From Sporomusa acidovorans (GTDB lineage: Bacteria; Bacillota; Negativicutes; Sporomusales; Sporomusaceae), in assembly GCF_002257695.2 (NCBI RefSeq), contig NZ_CP155571.1: a stretch of 64,000 bases of DNA; one strand, 5' to 3'. Each line of letters opens with the position of its first letter. The first letter of the stretch is position 1. Of the stretch, positions 50,770-60,243 are shown in pieces. The position numbers and the translations under genes were made by a program. Under the pieces are notes generated by a model. The model searched no databases. It saw only the letters and a list, made by a program, of their open reading frames with translations, and was not told the DNA's origin.

Positions 50770-52131
50770 TTAATTTCGCCGTCTCATACGGGCAATAAAA
50801 AATCCGTCAACGTTATCGATATGTGGCCAAAGCTGAAGCATGTTGTCAGCGGTTTTTTTATCCATCGGCAGATATTGACCCGCAGGCTCCAAGCTAAATG
50901 CCGGATTTTCCTGTAAAAATGAATTGACAATATTTTGGTTTTCCTCGGGCTCAGTTGTGCAGGTGCTATATACTAAAACACCATCGGGTCTTACGCACTG
51001 AGCAGCGCTAGCCAAAATCGCTGCCTGCAGTTTTGGTAGATCCTGTAGTATGTCCTTGGTTTTGCGCCAGCGGGAATCAGGCTTACGTCGCAATACGCCA
51101 AGGCCTGAACAAGGAGCATCAACCAAAACTTTATCCGCTTTAAGCGGATACATACTGCCTAGATTGACGGCGTCAAGAACCTTGGTTTCAATGTTAGACA
51201 ACGATAGTCTTTCAGCGTTTTCTCGGGTTAGTGCCAATTTATGTTCATAAATATCAGTAGACAAAACCTTGCCGGTATTTTTCATTAAAGCAGCGATATG
51301 AGTAGTCTTGCCGCCAGGTGCTCCGCAGGCGTCAATAATAAAATCGCCTGGCTGAGGGCCGAGGATATGCGCTACCAGCATGGAGCTTTCATCCTGCACT
51401 TGAAACAGACCTTCTTGGAGAGAATTAAGAGTTATAAGACTTGGATGCTCGTGCAAGAGGATTCCCTCGGGAGTCCACTTGGATGCCTGGCATCGCACCC
51501 CTTCTGCCGTTAAACGTGTAAGCAGTGCTTCCCGTTCTATTTTTAACGTGTTTGTACGGACCGAAAGCACCGGTGTAGTATTATTGGCTTGACACAAGTC
51601 CTCGCAAACTTTTATGCCTAAACGGTTAACCCAGCGTTCAATCAGCCATTCAGGATGATAGTATTTTAGAGCTAGATATTTGACAGGATATTTATCTTTT
51701 TCGGGAAATATAATTTTTTCCGGGCAGCGGGCCGCATTTCTTAAAACCCCATTAACGAATTTAATTGTTCCGGCGTGGCCGTATTTTCTTGCCAATTCAA
51801 CGGCCTGATTACAGGCCGCTGAGGCAGGGACTTTTTCGAGATAAAATAATTGGTACATTCCCAGTCGCAGGATATTTTTAATAATAGGCGCTACTTTGGC
51901 AAGTGGGCGGCTCAAAAAACAGCTAAGCATCCAGTCCAAAGTAGCGCCAGTTTTAACAGTCCCATAGACTAGTTCGGTAATGAATCGCCGATCCTGGTTT
52001 GTTATTTTTTCCTGCAATGCCCGCCGGTTTAATTCTTGTGCCAAGGCAATATTCGCATAAGCTCCCTTGCCTTCCACCTCATTTAATACTTTTAGTGCAA
52101 TTTCGCGGGCATCCATTTTGTTTTTAGTCAT
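50770..52131 (-). CDS. rsmB: 16S rRNA (cytosine-967-C5) methyltransferase RsmB
   Basis: RsmB methylates C967 of 16S rRNA. The 453-residue protein has an NusB-like N-terminal domain (about 1-135; REIALKVLNEVEGKGAY, DRRFITELVYGTVK) and a class I methyltransferase domain with DACGAPGGKTTHIA, the DAPCSGLGVLR cysteine and the catalytic YSTCTTEPEEN. ATG 52131 is preferred over the TTG two codons earlier. It continues the run priA-def-fmt-DUF116-rsmB-rlmN. Confidence 0.97.
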   Translation of the reverse strand: MTKNKMDAREIALKVLNEVEGKGAYANIALAQELNRRALQEKITNQDRRFITELVYGTVKTGATLDWMLSCFLSRPLAKVAPIIKNILRLGMYQLFYLEKVPASAACNQAVELARKYGHAGTIKFVNGVLRNAARCPEKIIFPEKDKYPVKYLALKYYHPEWLIERWVNRLGIKVCEDLCQANNTTPVLSVRTNTLKIEREALLTRLTAEGVRCQASKWTPEGILLHEHPSLITLNSLQEGLFQVQDESSMLVAHILGPQPGDFIIDACGAPGGKTTHIAALMKNTGKVLSTDIYEHKLALTRENAERLSLSNIETKVLDAVNLGSMYPLKADKVLVDAPCSGLGVLRRKPDSRWRKTKDILQDLPKLQAAILASAAQCVRPDGVLVYSTCTTEPEENQNIVNSFLQENPAFSLEPAGQYLPMDKKTADNMLQLWPHIDNVDGFFIARMRRRN

Positions 52132-52207
52132 GTGCAAGCACCATCTTTAGTTTTTTGTAAACCTTAATGATATTATCTTATATATTTTATATTTATTTTT
52201 AAATCAT

Positions 52208-52978
52208 TTATTGTTTGGGAGTTAAAAAATCTTTGATAGCTTGTTCAACTTTTGAAATATCGACCCGAGTATTGCAGCAAGGGCCAAATGGTCGGTCATT
52301 GAGTACGCCAATCACTGGTATGGGGAAAACATCCTGAATACCGCTCGTAAGATCGCGTTCACAAGCAATGGCCAGCACTGCCTGTGGCCGTATTGTCTTT
52401 ATAATTTTTCGGGCCAAAGTGCCACCCGTTACCACTGCCAAATGAACGCCGTACTGCTCAGCAAGATTTTTTAAATCACCAATTTGACATTGGCCGCAGC
52501 AACGGCAATTGGATACGTTCCGCGTAATTTTATGCGGACAGGCCTCCTGTTGTAAACAGTGAGGTGTCATAATTAATAGCTTTGTGGGCTGCACCACGAT
52601 TTGTTTTTGTCGGATTAGATGGTTACTAACTTCAATAAAGGAGCGTTCAACACGTTCTTTATCAACATCGAACAGCTTGCCGATACAAATAGCTATTGGA
52701 AATAATAGATTGATGGCCGACCATGCAAGGCCTTGGAAAATTCCCAGTGTTCTAAATCCTAAAATAGCCAAAATGATCCCGATAATTCCCGCGGCGGCGG
52801 CTAAGATAACTGCCGCTAAAAACATTCCGAATATCATGGGCAGGTAGCTGCTAATATTGGTTAATCCCGGCAAGCTTACGACCCATAAACCATAACTGGA
52901 TAAAGTAGTTAACAACAAGCTAATAAGGATCAAAGCTAAAAAAAGACGTTTGCGGGGTCTGTGTACTATTTCAATCAT
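52208..52978 (-). CDS. DUF116 domain membrane protein
   Basis: This 256-residue protein has two or three N-terminal membrane segments (about 10-90) and a cytoplasmic DUF116 region (about 130-250) with many cysteines: HCLQQEACPHK, NCRCCGQCQ, ACERDLTSG and GPCCNTRVD. The cysteines suggest an iron-sulfur or zinc site; no function is known. DUF116 genes often sit between fmt and rsmB in Clostridia and Negativicutes, as here. A GGTG site precedes the ATG. Confidence 0.9.
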   Translation of the reverse strand: MIEIVHRPRKRLFLALILISLLLTTLSSYGLWVVSLPGLTNISSYLPMIFGMFLAAVILAAAAGIIGIILAILGFRTLGIFQGLAWSAINLLFPIAICIGKLFDVDKERVERSFIEVSNHLIRQKQIVVQPTKLLIMTPHCLQQEACPHKITRNVSNCRCCGQCQIGDLKNLAEQYGVHLAVVTGGTLARKIIKTIRPQAVLAIACERDLTSGIQDVFPIPVIGVLNDRPFGPCCNTRVDISKVEQAIKDFLTPKQ

Positions 52979-52991
52979 TACGGCACCTTCT

Positions 52992-53933
52992 TTATTCTAG
53001 CATCATGCCTTCGCGCAAACAGTAGCCGCAAACACAATCGCTTGCTTTCATCCGTCGTTTGGATTCAGGCTGTACTTCCAAAAGTTCGATTGTTCCTTTA
53101 CCGGTTTCAACAACCAGCCCGTTCCTGGTTATTTGGGCAATCTGTCCCGGTCTGGAACATAGTTCTGATTCATTATATATTCTAGTTTGCCAGATTTTAA
53201 GTGATTTATTTTGGTATTTACAATAGGCTACCGGCCAAGGATTTAATCCACGCACCAGATTGTGAATTGCTGTTGCGCTCTGATGCCAGTCAATCCGTTC
53301 CGTAGTGCGACAGAGCATGCGGGCATATGTGGCTTCCGCATCGTTTTGTGGAGTACGGGGCGCAGTTCCGGCTGCTATCCGCTGTAAAGTTTCTGATAAT
53401 ACGCCAGCACCTAAATTTCTCAATTTGTCATGTAAACTACCAGTTGTATCAGCAGGCAAAATGGGAACTTCGCCCTTTAGAATCATATCGCCGGTATCCA
53501 TACCGATATCCATATACATAGTGGTTATACCGCTTAGTGTTTCTCCATTAATAATAGCCCAGTGTATGGGAGCGGAACCACGATATTTGGGTAAGAGTGA
53601 AGCATGTACATTGATGCAGCCATGGGTGGGCAATTCTAGTAATTTTTTGGGTAGAAGCTGACCAAAAGCGACAACGACGATCACGTCTGGTGCGAGAGCA
53701 GCAATTTGGTGGTAAAAATCATCATTTTTTACGTTTTCAGGCTGTATTATGGAAAGATTATAGTGTAAAGCTGCCTCTTTAACCGGCGAGAAGGCCAGTT
53801 TTTGGCCACGCCCCCTTGGCCTGTCCGGTTGAGTGACAACAGCAGCTATATAATACCCTTCTTTCACTAACATGTCTAAACATGGTACGGCAAAATCCGG
53901 CGTTCCCATAAAAATTGTTTTGAGTTTTTTCAT
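52992..53933 (-). CDS. fmt: Methionyl-tRNA formyltransferase
   Basis: Fmt formylates initiator Met-tRNA using 10-formyltetrahydrofolate. The 313-residue protein has MGTPDFAVPCL, the active-site segment HASLLPKYRGSAPIHWAI, MDTGDM, and a C-terminal OB domain. The ATG lies five bases after the def stop with GGGG upstream, so formylation and deformylation are co-expressed. Confidence 0.97.
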   Translation of the reverse strand: MKKLKTIFMGTPDFAVPCLDMLVKEGYYIAAVVTQPDRPRGRGQKLAFSPVKEAALHYNLSIIQPENVKNDDFYHQIAALAPDVIVVVAFGQLLPKKLLELPTHGCINVHASLLPKYRGSAPIHWAIINGETLSGITTMYMDIGMDTGDMILKGEVPILPADTTGSLHDKLRNLGAGVLSETLQRIAAGTAPRTPQNDAEATYARMLCRTTERIDWHQSATAIHNLVRGLNPWPVAYCKYQNKSLKIWQTRIYNESELCSRPGQIAQITRNGLVVETGKGTIELLEVQPESKRRMKASDCVCGYCLREGMMLE

Positions 53934-53938
53934 GCAGA

Positions 53939-54391
53939 TTACCCCTTGTGTAAGGTTTTAGCCAGTTCAATGAATAAGATACCCTTGAGATGGTCTGTTT
54001 CATGCTGTAGAGCTCGCGCCAACAGGCCGGAGCCATTTATCCGGATTTTTTTACCTGACCGGTTTAAGGCTTCCACCGTTACAGCAGCGTATCTTTCAAC
54101 CTCACCGTACATGCCGGGTACACTTAGACAACCTTCTGTTCCAACTTCACTGCCTTCATAGGCAATAATTTTCGGGTTAATAAGTTCAATAATCCCCTCG
54201 CCAACATCAATTACTACTAACTGTAATGATACACCAACCTGCGGTGCGGCTAGTCCAACACCGTCTGCTGCATACATGGTTTCGGCCATATCGTCAAGCA
54301 ATTGTTTGATTTTACGGTCAATCTTTTCTATCGGCGCGGCAACCTCTTTTAAAATCTTGTCGCCTGCCTTTCTGATTTCTAAAACTGGCAT
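53939..54391 (-). CDS. def: Peptide deformylase
   Basis: Def removes the N-formyl group from nascent proteins. The 150-residue metalloenzyme contains the three motifs GVGLAAPQVG, EGCLSVPG and QHETDHLKG (the metal-binding Cys and two His). It is a short type I-like form. The ATG has AGGAGG eight bases upstream. It lies between priA and fmt. Confidence 0.97.
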   Translation of the reverse strand: MPVLEIRKAGDKILKEVAAPIEKIDRKIKQLLDDMAETMYAADGVGLAAPQVGVSLQLVVIDVGEGIIELINPKIIAYEGSEVGTEGCLSVPGMYGEVERYAAVTVEALNRSGKKIRINGSGLLARALQHETDHLKGILFIELAKTLHKG

Positions 54392-54466
54392 TCGTTTTAC
54401 CTCCTAGCCTGGTAAGCATAAAAATTATTACCACAATTTATTTTATCACAAAAGTCGTGCTGTAAA

Positions 54467-56893
54467 CTAAAGAACATTTACCGGGTCAATATCTACAATA
54501 ACATTGTTGCGGCTAACTATGTTCATGCTGTAAATTTCTTTGGTTATGGCAGCTAAATTTTGGGTTTTAATGAGGATATTAACTCTGAAGATATCTTTTA
54601 TTTTATTCACCGAAGCCGGAAACGGCCCGATAATTGCAGTGTCTGCTATGCTAAGTTTTTGAGTAAGTTCTGCCGCTAATTGGCTTGCTTGGCGATGGAC
54701 AGTTAGCTCATTATCTGATTGCACTGTGATTTTTATCAGACTCGTGTAAGGTGGATAACACAATTGTTGACGAAAACCGATTTCATTTTGATAAAATTTC
54801 GAATAATTATGCTCAGCGCCGGCAATAATGGCATAATGTTCCGGATTATAAGTCTGCATAACCACTCGCCCGGTTTTGCTGCCACGCCCGGCTCTTCCAG
54901 CCGCTTGTGTCAAAAGAGCGAAGGTTTTCTCTGCTGCCCGAAAATCAGGTAAATTAAGAGCGGTGTCCGCTGAAATAATTCCTACAGCAGTTACATTGGA
55001 AATATCATGGCCCTTGGCCACCATCTGGGTGCCCAAGAGAATATCATAACTACCAGCTGCAAATGCGGAAAGAATCTTAGCGTGAGCCATTTTGCGACTG
55101 GTTGTATCTTGATCCATGCGAATAATTTTAGCTAAAGGAAACAAACCTTTCAAAGCCTCTTCTACTTTTTGAGTGCCTGTACCAAAGTATTTGATATACC
55201 GGCTGCCACATTCGGGGCAAACATCCGGTACAGCTTGTTTTTCCTGGCAGTAGTGGCAGCGTAAAATTTTACTGGGAGCATGGTAAACAAGGGAAATATC
55301 ACAATGGCGGCACGTAAGAACATGGCCGCACTCACGGCATAATACAAATGTTGAGTAACCACGCCGGTTTAGCAGAATAATTGCCTGTTCTTTTTTGGCT
55401 AAGGTTTCAGTCAGCATATCTTGTAAGGGTAATGAGATAACACTTCGCCTGCCCTGTGCTAATTCTTGACGCATGTCAACAACAGTTACAGACGGCATGG
55501 GGGCATCGTCCACACGCTTTTTCATTGACAGTAACTTATGCCTTCCTTGAAGCGCCTGAAAGTAAGTTTCAATAGAAGGAGTTGCACTGCCTAATATAAC
55601 AGTAGCAGCGGCAAACTTGGCTCTGGCTAATGCTACTTCCCGGGCATGGTAGCGGGGTGCCTCTTCTTGTTTATAGGTAAATTCATGTTCTTCATCAATA
55701 ATTATCAGGCCTAACTGGTTAACTGGCGCAAATAGCGCTGAGCGTGCACCAATAACAATTCCTGCCTGTCCAGTTTGCAGTCGGCGCCAGGCATCATATC
55801 GTTCGCCTACTGACAGCTTACTATGGATAACGACTATGTCATTGTCAAAGGCAGCTTGGAAACGGGCAATAATCTGGCTTGTCAATGCGATTTCAGGTAC
55901 TAAGACAATGGCCTGCTTATTAAGTCGCCGGGCTTCGGCCACTGCTTGTATATAAACCTGCGTTTTACCACTGCCGGTAACACCATGTAGTAAAAAAGAG
56001 GAATATCTTTCATTACGGATTGCAGGAATTAATTCCTGTAAAACTTGTAGCTGCTCAGCGGTTAACGACAAGTTGGCAGCTTGCCGATTAAGCCCGGCAT
56101 AACTATTACGAAATACGGGGACATTGCGAACCGTAACTAGGCCTTGGTCTGCCATTTTTTTTACAGTATTTGGGGCAATCGCCAGCCGGCGCAGTTCAAC
56201 TGTCGTAAGTTCCTGGGTATGCAGTAATGCCTGTAACAATCGGCGCTGAGCTGTATTGTTTTTAGGTAGAGCTTTTTCAGTATCGGCAGCTACTTCCCGG
56301 CTGACGGCCAGGTTAATGACTGTTAAAGAAGCAGCCTGGCCACGCTTGTTTATAGAATTGGCAGTAATGATTAGCTTGTGTTGTAAAAAAAATTTTATTA
56401 TCGGATTAATCTGAGAAGATAGTTTGGTAAGGTTATTCAATGTGACTGGACCATGCTCATAAATGTACGTTAGAATTGTGCGGTATTCCGCTGGTTTTTT
56501 GCTTAATAAAATTGCGGCATGTTCCCAATCCAGTTCGGCAGGAGTTTGATAGCTTTTTTGAATTTTAATTCCTGACTGGCCAGGAATAAACAATCGCATG
56601 GCTTCAGCCAATGAGCAGAGGTAATACTCGCTTAGCCACTTAGCGGTTGCCAGCATATTATTATCAAACCAGGGGTAATTATCTAACGCCTCAAGGATAG
56701 GTTTTAACCCTTGGGTACTTTCAATTTCTAGGCCAACGACAAAACCTTCTACCCTTCTGTTGCCAAAAGGCACAAGAACACGCCACCCTATTGTTATCGC
56801 TGATAAATGGGCGGGAATGACGTAAGAAAAGGGCTTGTCAATTTTTCGGGTAGGGATATTTATAATTACTTGCGCAGTAGCATTATCTGGCAT
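54467..56893 (-). CDS. priA: Primosomal protein N' (replication restart helicase PriA)
   Basis: PriA reloads the replisome on collapsed forks. The 808-residue protein has the 3' DNA-binding domain (about 1-105), a winged-helix region, the helicase core with HGVTGSGKTQVY near 300, DEEHEFTYKQEE and LGSATPSIET, and the eight-cysteine zinc module starting CRECGHVLTCRHC and ending CPECGS. QAAGRAGRG marks motif VI. It is complete. The ATG has GGTGG upstream. Upstream lies a repeat element with a terminator, so it likely has its own promoter. Confidence 0.97.
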   Translation of the reverse strand: MPDNATAQVIINIPTRKIDKPFSYVIPAHLSAITIGWRVLVPFGNRRVEGFVVGLEIESTQGLKPILEALDNYPWFDNNMLATAKWLSEYYLCSLAEAMRLFIPGQSGIKIQKSYQTPAELDWEHAAILLSKKPAEYRTILTYIYEHGPVTLNNLTKLSSQINPIIKFFLQHKLIITANSINKRGQAASLTVINLAVSREVAADTEKALPKNNTAQRRLLQALLHTQELTTVELRRLAIAPNTVKKMADQGLVTVRNVPVFRNSYAGLNRQAANLSLTAEQLQVLQELIPAIRNERYSSFLLHGVTGSGKTQVYIQAVAEARRLNKQAIVLVPEIALTSQIIARFQAAFDNDIVVIHSKLSVGERYDAWRRLQTGQAGIVIGARSALFAPVNQLGLIIIDEEHEFTYKQEEAPRYHAREVALARAKFAAATVILGSATPSIETYFQALQGRHKLLSMKKRVDDAPMPSVTVVDMRQELAQGRRSVISLPLQDMLTETLAKKEQAIILLNRRGYSTFVLCRECGHVLTCRHCDISLVYHAPSKILRCHYCQEKQAVPDVCPECGSRYIKYFGTGTQKVEEALKGLFPLAKIIRMDQDTTSRKMAHAKILSAFAAGSYDILLGTQMVAKGHDISNVTAVGIISADTALNLPDFRAAEKTFALLTQAAGRAGRGSKTGRVVMQTYNPEHYAIIAGAEHNYSKFYQNEIGFRQQLCYPPYTSLIKITVQSDNELTVHRQASQLAAELTQKLSIADTAIIGPFPASVNKIKDIFRVNILIKTQNLAAITKEIYSMNIVSRNNVIVDIDPVNVL

Positions 56894-56935
56894 TTTTCCA
56901 CCTAACTAAAACACTTCTTTGGGATTTTGGATATA

Positions 56936-57055
56936 AGAAAAGACTTGGCTTGTGCCAAGTCCTTAAGGACACCGGCAGAAGCCACCTGTACCCCTTTAGG
57001 GGGTATAGTCGTTCTTACTTATTATCAGAAAGGTTAACCTTTCTGATAATGTAAG
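56936..57055 (+). repeat. Interspersed intergenic repeat, copy 3 (longest)
   Basis: Blocks in order: AAAAGACTTGGCTTGTGCCAAG hairpin region, CCTTAAGGACACCGGCAGAAGCC, a hairpin CCCCTTTAGGGGG, TAGTCGTTCTTAC, then a 30-bp perfect palindrome at 57021-57050 flanked by CTTAC and GTAAG. The first and fourth blocks recur at 20848, 35533 and 63227. Confidence 0.65.
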
Positions 57056-57059
57056 AGAA

Positions 57060-57085
57060 GGGGACTTGTTCAGTCCCCCCTTTTT
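57060..57085 (+). terminator. Orphan plus-strand terminator downstream of the repeat
   Basis: GGGGAC pairs with GTCCCC over TTGTTCA and is followed by CC and five T on the plus strand. The minus strand has no T-run after the hairpin. No plus-strand gene precedes it; only the repeat copy does. Confidence 0.7.
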
Positions 57086-57118
57086 AATTAACTATTATTC
57101 TATATTCGCTTTTATCAA

Positions 57119-57247
57119 TCAAATACCTGCTACCGGTTTTTCATAGTATAGTGTGGTGGTTTCCCAATCAAGTCCGGTATCCATTGGCAGACGTTTATAA
57201 AAACGCTTGACTCTTTTCCTTCTTAGCGGAGAAAAATGAAGCTTCAT
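57119..57247 (-). CDS. 42-residue basic protein downstream of the HMA-like gene
   Basis: This very small, basic protein starts MKLHFSPLRRKRVKRFYKR and ends with DWETTTLYYEKPVAG. ATG 57247 has GGAG nine bases upstream inside the end of the HMA-like gene, so the pair is co-translated; the longer frame from 57355 overlaps that gene and is a by-product. No family is recognised. A nucleic-acid or membrane-surface binding role is possible from charge alone. Confidence 0.6.
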   Translation of the reverse strand: MKLHFSPLRRKRVKRFYKRLPMDTGLDWETTTLYYEKPVAGI

Positions 57248-57251
57248 TAGC

Positions 57252-57485
57252 TCACTCCTGACCTTGGATTGAATAACCGAGTGATTGTAGTGTCTCTTCA
57301 ATATATCCGCTAGAAGTTCTGGACTCATCATGGTTAACCGAAACCTGTTTGGCACTTAAATCCACCTTAACTGACGAGACGCCATCAAGATGGGACAGCG
57401 TATGCTCAATACGGTCCCTGCAATGGTCACCTTTTAGACCGCCGACACGGTACACAGACTGTTTCGTATTTTGCTGAGTAGGCAA
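57252..57485 (-). CDS. HMA-domain-like protein lacking the first metal cysteine
   Basis: This 77-residue protein has the full ferredoxin-like HMA pattern: VYRVGGLKGDHCRDRIEH, LDGVSSVKVDL, KQVSVNHD and IEETLQSLGYSI. The metal motif of CopZ/MerP-like proteins is C-x2-C; here it reads GDHC, so the first Cys is Gly and only one remains. It may bind metal weakly, via a dimer, or have another role. The start is TTG with GGAGG seven bases upstream. It heads a two-gene operon with the 42-residue protein. Confidence 0.8.
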   Translation of the reverse strand: MPTQQNTKQSVYRVGGLKGDHCRDRIEHTLSHLDGVSSVKVDLSAKQVSVNHDESRTSSGYIEETLQSLGYSIQGQE

Positions 57486-57611
57486 TGGAATACCTCCTTT
57501 TTACTGAATTAAGCTCCAGCACTACTAGTATTACCATTGACCATTAATTAATAAGTTGATTCAACCACTAAACCTCTCTACGTACCCTTTGCCTGGTATA
57601 TCTAATTGTTT

Positions 57612-58802
57612 TTATATATTAGCTTCCTTACGAAGAATGTCAGCTTTATCGATATGTTCCCAAGGTAAGTCAACATCGGTTCGGCCAAAATGACCATAAG
57701 CGGCTGTTTGACGATAAATTGGGCGCCTGAGGTTAAGCGATTGGATAATTCCGGCTGGCCTTAAGTCAAAATGCTTGTTAATCAGTTCAACAATTTTTTC
57801 TTCGGCAATTTTGTTCGTGCCAAATGTTTCCACCATAACTGATACCGGACGGGCAATACCGATCGCATAGGCTAATTGGATTTCACATTTGTCAGCTAAG
57901 CCGGCAGCAACTACATTTTTGGCAACATAGCGGGCGGCATAGGCAGCTGAACGGTCAACTTTTGTAGGATCTTTGCCGGAAAAAGCGCCGCCGCCGTGAC
58001 GAGCCATGCCGCCGTACGTATCAACAATTATTTTGCGTCCGGTTAATCCGGCATCACCCTGCGGACCGCCTACCACGAATCTTCCGGTTGGGTTAATGTA
58101 ATATTTAGTTTTGGAATCTAACAGTTTTTCTGGAACTATCGGCGTTATAACCTTAGAAACTAAATCTTTCTCAATTGTTTGGCGGTCAGCATCCGGACTA
58201 TGCTGGGTGGATACAACGATTGTATCAATACGTACCGGTTTGCCATCTTCATATTCAACAGTAACTTGAGTTTTGCCGTCCGGACGGAGATAACTGAGTT
58301 CACCGTTTTTACGGACTTCTGACAACCGGTGTGCCAGTTTATGGGCTAGGGAAATTGGCAGCGGCATAAATTCAGGGGTTTCGTTAGTCGCATAGCCAAA
58401 CATCATTCCCTGGTCACCGGCCCCAATCGCCTCAATGGTATCCATTTCACCCTGTTTAGCCTCAAGAGCTTTATCTACGCCCAAAGCGATATCCGGGGAT
58501 TGTTCGTCGATAGATGTTAAAACACCGCAGGTTTCCCCGTCAAAGCCATATTTGGCACGCGTATAACCGATGCTTTTAATAGTTTCGCGCACAATTTTAG
58601 GAATATCGACATAGCATTTGGTAGTAATTTCACCTACTACATGTACGATACCAGTGGTAACTAGTGTTTCACAGGCTACGCGTGCCTCTGGGTCTTGCGC
58701 TATGATAGCATCAAGTACACTATCGGATATTTGATCCGCGATTTTGTCAGGATGGCCTTCTGTTACAGATTCAGATGTAAAAAGCATCCTTTTTTTTTCC
58801 AT
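57612..58802 (-). CDS. metK: S-adenosylmethionine synthetase
   Basis: MetK makes SAM from methionine and ATP. The 396-residue enzyme has SESVTEGHPDKIADQISD, GAGDQGMMFGYA, GGGAFSGKDPTKVDRSAAY and PIYRQTAAYGHFGR, all canonical. The ATG has AGGAGGG upstream. A SAM-I riboswitch with terminator lies in its leader. Its product feeds the methyltransferases whose by-products are recycled by mtaD-ahcY-mtnP elsewhere in the window. Confidence 0.98.
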   Translation of the reverse strand: MEKKRMLFTSESVTEGHPDKIADQISDSVLDAIIAQDPEARVACETLVTTGIVHVVGEITTKCYVDIPKIVRETIKSIGYTRAKYGFDGETCGVLTSIDEQSPDIALGVDKALEAKQGEMDTIEAIGAGDQGMMFGYATNETPEFMPLPISLAHKLAHRLSEVRKNGELSYLRPDGKTQVTVEYEDGKPVRIDTIVVSTQHSPDADRQTIEKDLVSKVITPIVPEKLLDSKTKYYINPTGRFVVGGPQGDAGLTGRKIIVDTYGGMARHGGGAFSGKDPTKVDRSAAYAARYVAKNVVAAGLADKCEIQLAYAIGIARPVSVMVETFGTNKIAEEKIVELINKHFDLRPAGIIQSLNLRRPIYRQTAAYGHFGRTDVDLPWEHIDKADILRKEANI

Positions 58803-58832
58803 ACTACAATCCCTCCTAGTTCAACTATTAAA

Positions 58833-58980
58833 AAAAAGAAAACTCCCGCTTGGGAGATGTGACGTTTCACTCCCATCTTGCGGCTTTGCCGCCGGAATTA
58901 GCACCGTTTTAATACCTGCCGTATTAAATGGTTGCCGCGGTTTCATCGGGCCAGTCCCTCCACCAACTCTTGATGAGTAT
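58833..58980 (-). promoter_or_regulatory. SAM-I riboswitch (S box) with terminator
   Basis: On the minus strand the aptamer shows ATCAAGAG, GGTGGAGGGACTGGCCC, GATGAAACC, GGCAACC and GGTGCTAATTCC in order (about 58978 to 58865). It is followed by an antiterminator-competing stem and a terminator CTCCC-AAGC-GGGAG with a long T-run (58833-58858). Transcription of metK should stop when SAM is high. Confidence 0.97.
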
Positions 58981-59031
58981 AGTTTATGCAATTTCACAAC
59001 AAAAAAATTTTAACATGAATATAGTAAAAAA

Positions 59032-60234
59032 TCAAATAGATTTTGTCAACATTATACAAATTTTGTCCAAGATAATTTCGGCAATTTGCTGTTTCCTCAA
59101 TTGCGGCAATTCTTCAATAGTGCCGTTTTTATGTATAATTTTCACTATATTGGTGTCAATGTTGAAGCCCGCACCGGGCAATGTTACATCATTGGCAACA
59201 ATCATATCAAGATTCTTTCTTGTTAACTTTTCCCGGGCGTGAGTGATAAGATCCTCCGTTTCGGCGGCAAAGCCTACTAATAGTTGTCGCTTTTTTTGTT
59301 GTCCCAATTCGCGCAAAATATCAGGATTCTTTACCAGATTAATAGTTAACGTATCACCGGTTTTTTTTATTTTTTGCTCAGCTATCAGTTCTGGGCGATA
59401 ATCAGCCACAGCTGCAGCTTTAATGACAACATCAACTGTATCGAATTCGCTGAGTACTGCGGCATGCATTTGTGCGGCCGTTTCCACTTTTTTTATGGTT
59501 ACTCCTTGTGGAATAGGCAGATTTGACGGACCTGAGACAAGGATAACTTCAGCACCGCGTTTTGCTGCTGTTTCGGCCAGCGCATAACCCATTTTACCAC
59601 TCGATCTGTTACCAACATAGCGAACAGGGTCAATCGGTTCGCGCGTACCTGCCGCAGTGATCAATATCCGTTTATTTAGTAGATCCTGGCGTTTGTGTAA
59701 GAGGGAAAGCACTTTATCCACAATAACCGGTGGCTCCGGCAAACGGCCCTGACCTACGGCACCACAGGCCAATATACCTGTGGCAGGTTCAATAATATGA
59801 TATCCTAAACCTGCAAGCTTAGTTAGGTTTTGCTGGGTAACAGGATTGAGAAACATATTTGTATTCATGGCCGGTGCAAGAACCACCGGTGCTGTTGTAG
59901 CCATAACGGTAGTTGTCAGCATATCATCAGCAATTCCATTGGCTATTTTACCAATAACGTTGGCGGTCAGCGGCGCAATAAGAAACAAATTTGCGCAGTT
60001 AGCCAACGCAATATGCTGTACATTCCATGTTTTGGGCTCTTCCCACATAGTAGTTACTACCGGATTGCCGCTTATTTCGCGAAAAGTCAGTGGCGTAACA
60101 AATTCCGCAGCAGATTTTGTCATAATAACGTGAACCGTACAGCCTGCTTTTTTTAGCCGGCTGACAATCTCTACTGCTTTATAGACTGCGATGCCACCGC
60201 AGACTCCCATAACAACATTTAGACCTTGAGACAT
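59032..60234 (-). CDS. coaBC: Bifunctional phosphopantothenoylcysteine decarboxylase/synthetase
   Basis: CoaBC joins cysteine to 4'-phosphopantothenate and decarboxylates the product in coenzyme A synthesis. The 400-residue protein has an FMN-dependent CoaC domain (about 1-190; MGVCGGIAVYKA, PAMNTNMF, ACGAVGQGRLPEP) and a CoaB domain (GTREPIDPVRYVGNRSSGKMG, AAAVADYRP, KIKK). It lies ten bases from rpoZ. A GGAG site precedes the ATG. Confidence 0.97.
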   Translation of the reverse strand: MSQGLNVVMGVCGGIAVYKAVEIVSRLKKAGCTVHVIMTKSAAEFVTPLTFREISGNPVVTTMWEEPKTWNVQHIALANCANLFLIAPLTANVIGKIANGIADDMLTTTVMATTAPVVLAPAMNTNMFLNPVTQQNLTKLAGLGYHIIEPATGILACGAVGQGRLPEPPVIVDKVLSLLHKRQDLLNKRILITAAGTREPIDPVRYVGNRSSGKMGYALAETAAKRGAEVILVSGPSNLPIPQGVTIKKVETAAQMHAAVLSEFDTVDVVIKAAAVADYRPELIAEQKIKKTGDTLTINLVKNPDILRELGQQKKRQLLVGFAAETEDLITHAREKLTRKNLDMIVANDVTLPGAGFNIDTNIVKIIHKNGTIEELPQLRKQQIAEIILDKICIMLTKSI

Positions 60235-60243
60235 GTTTTACTC

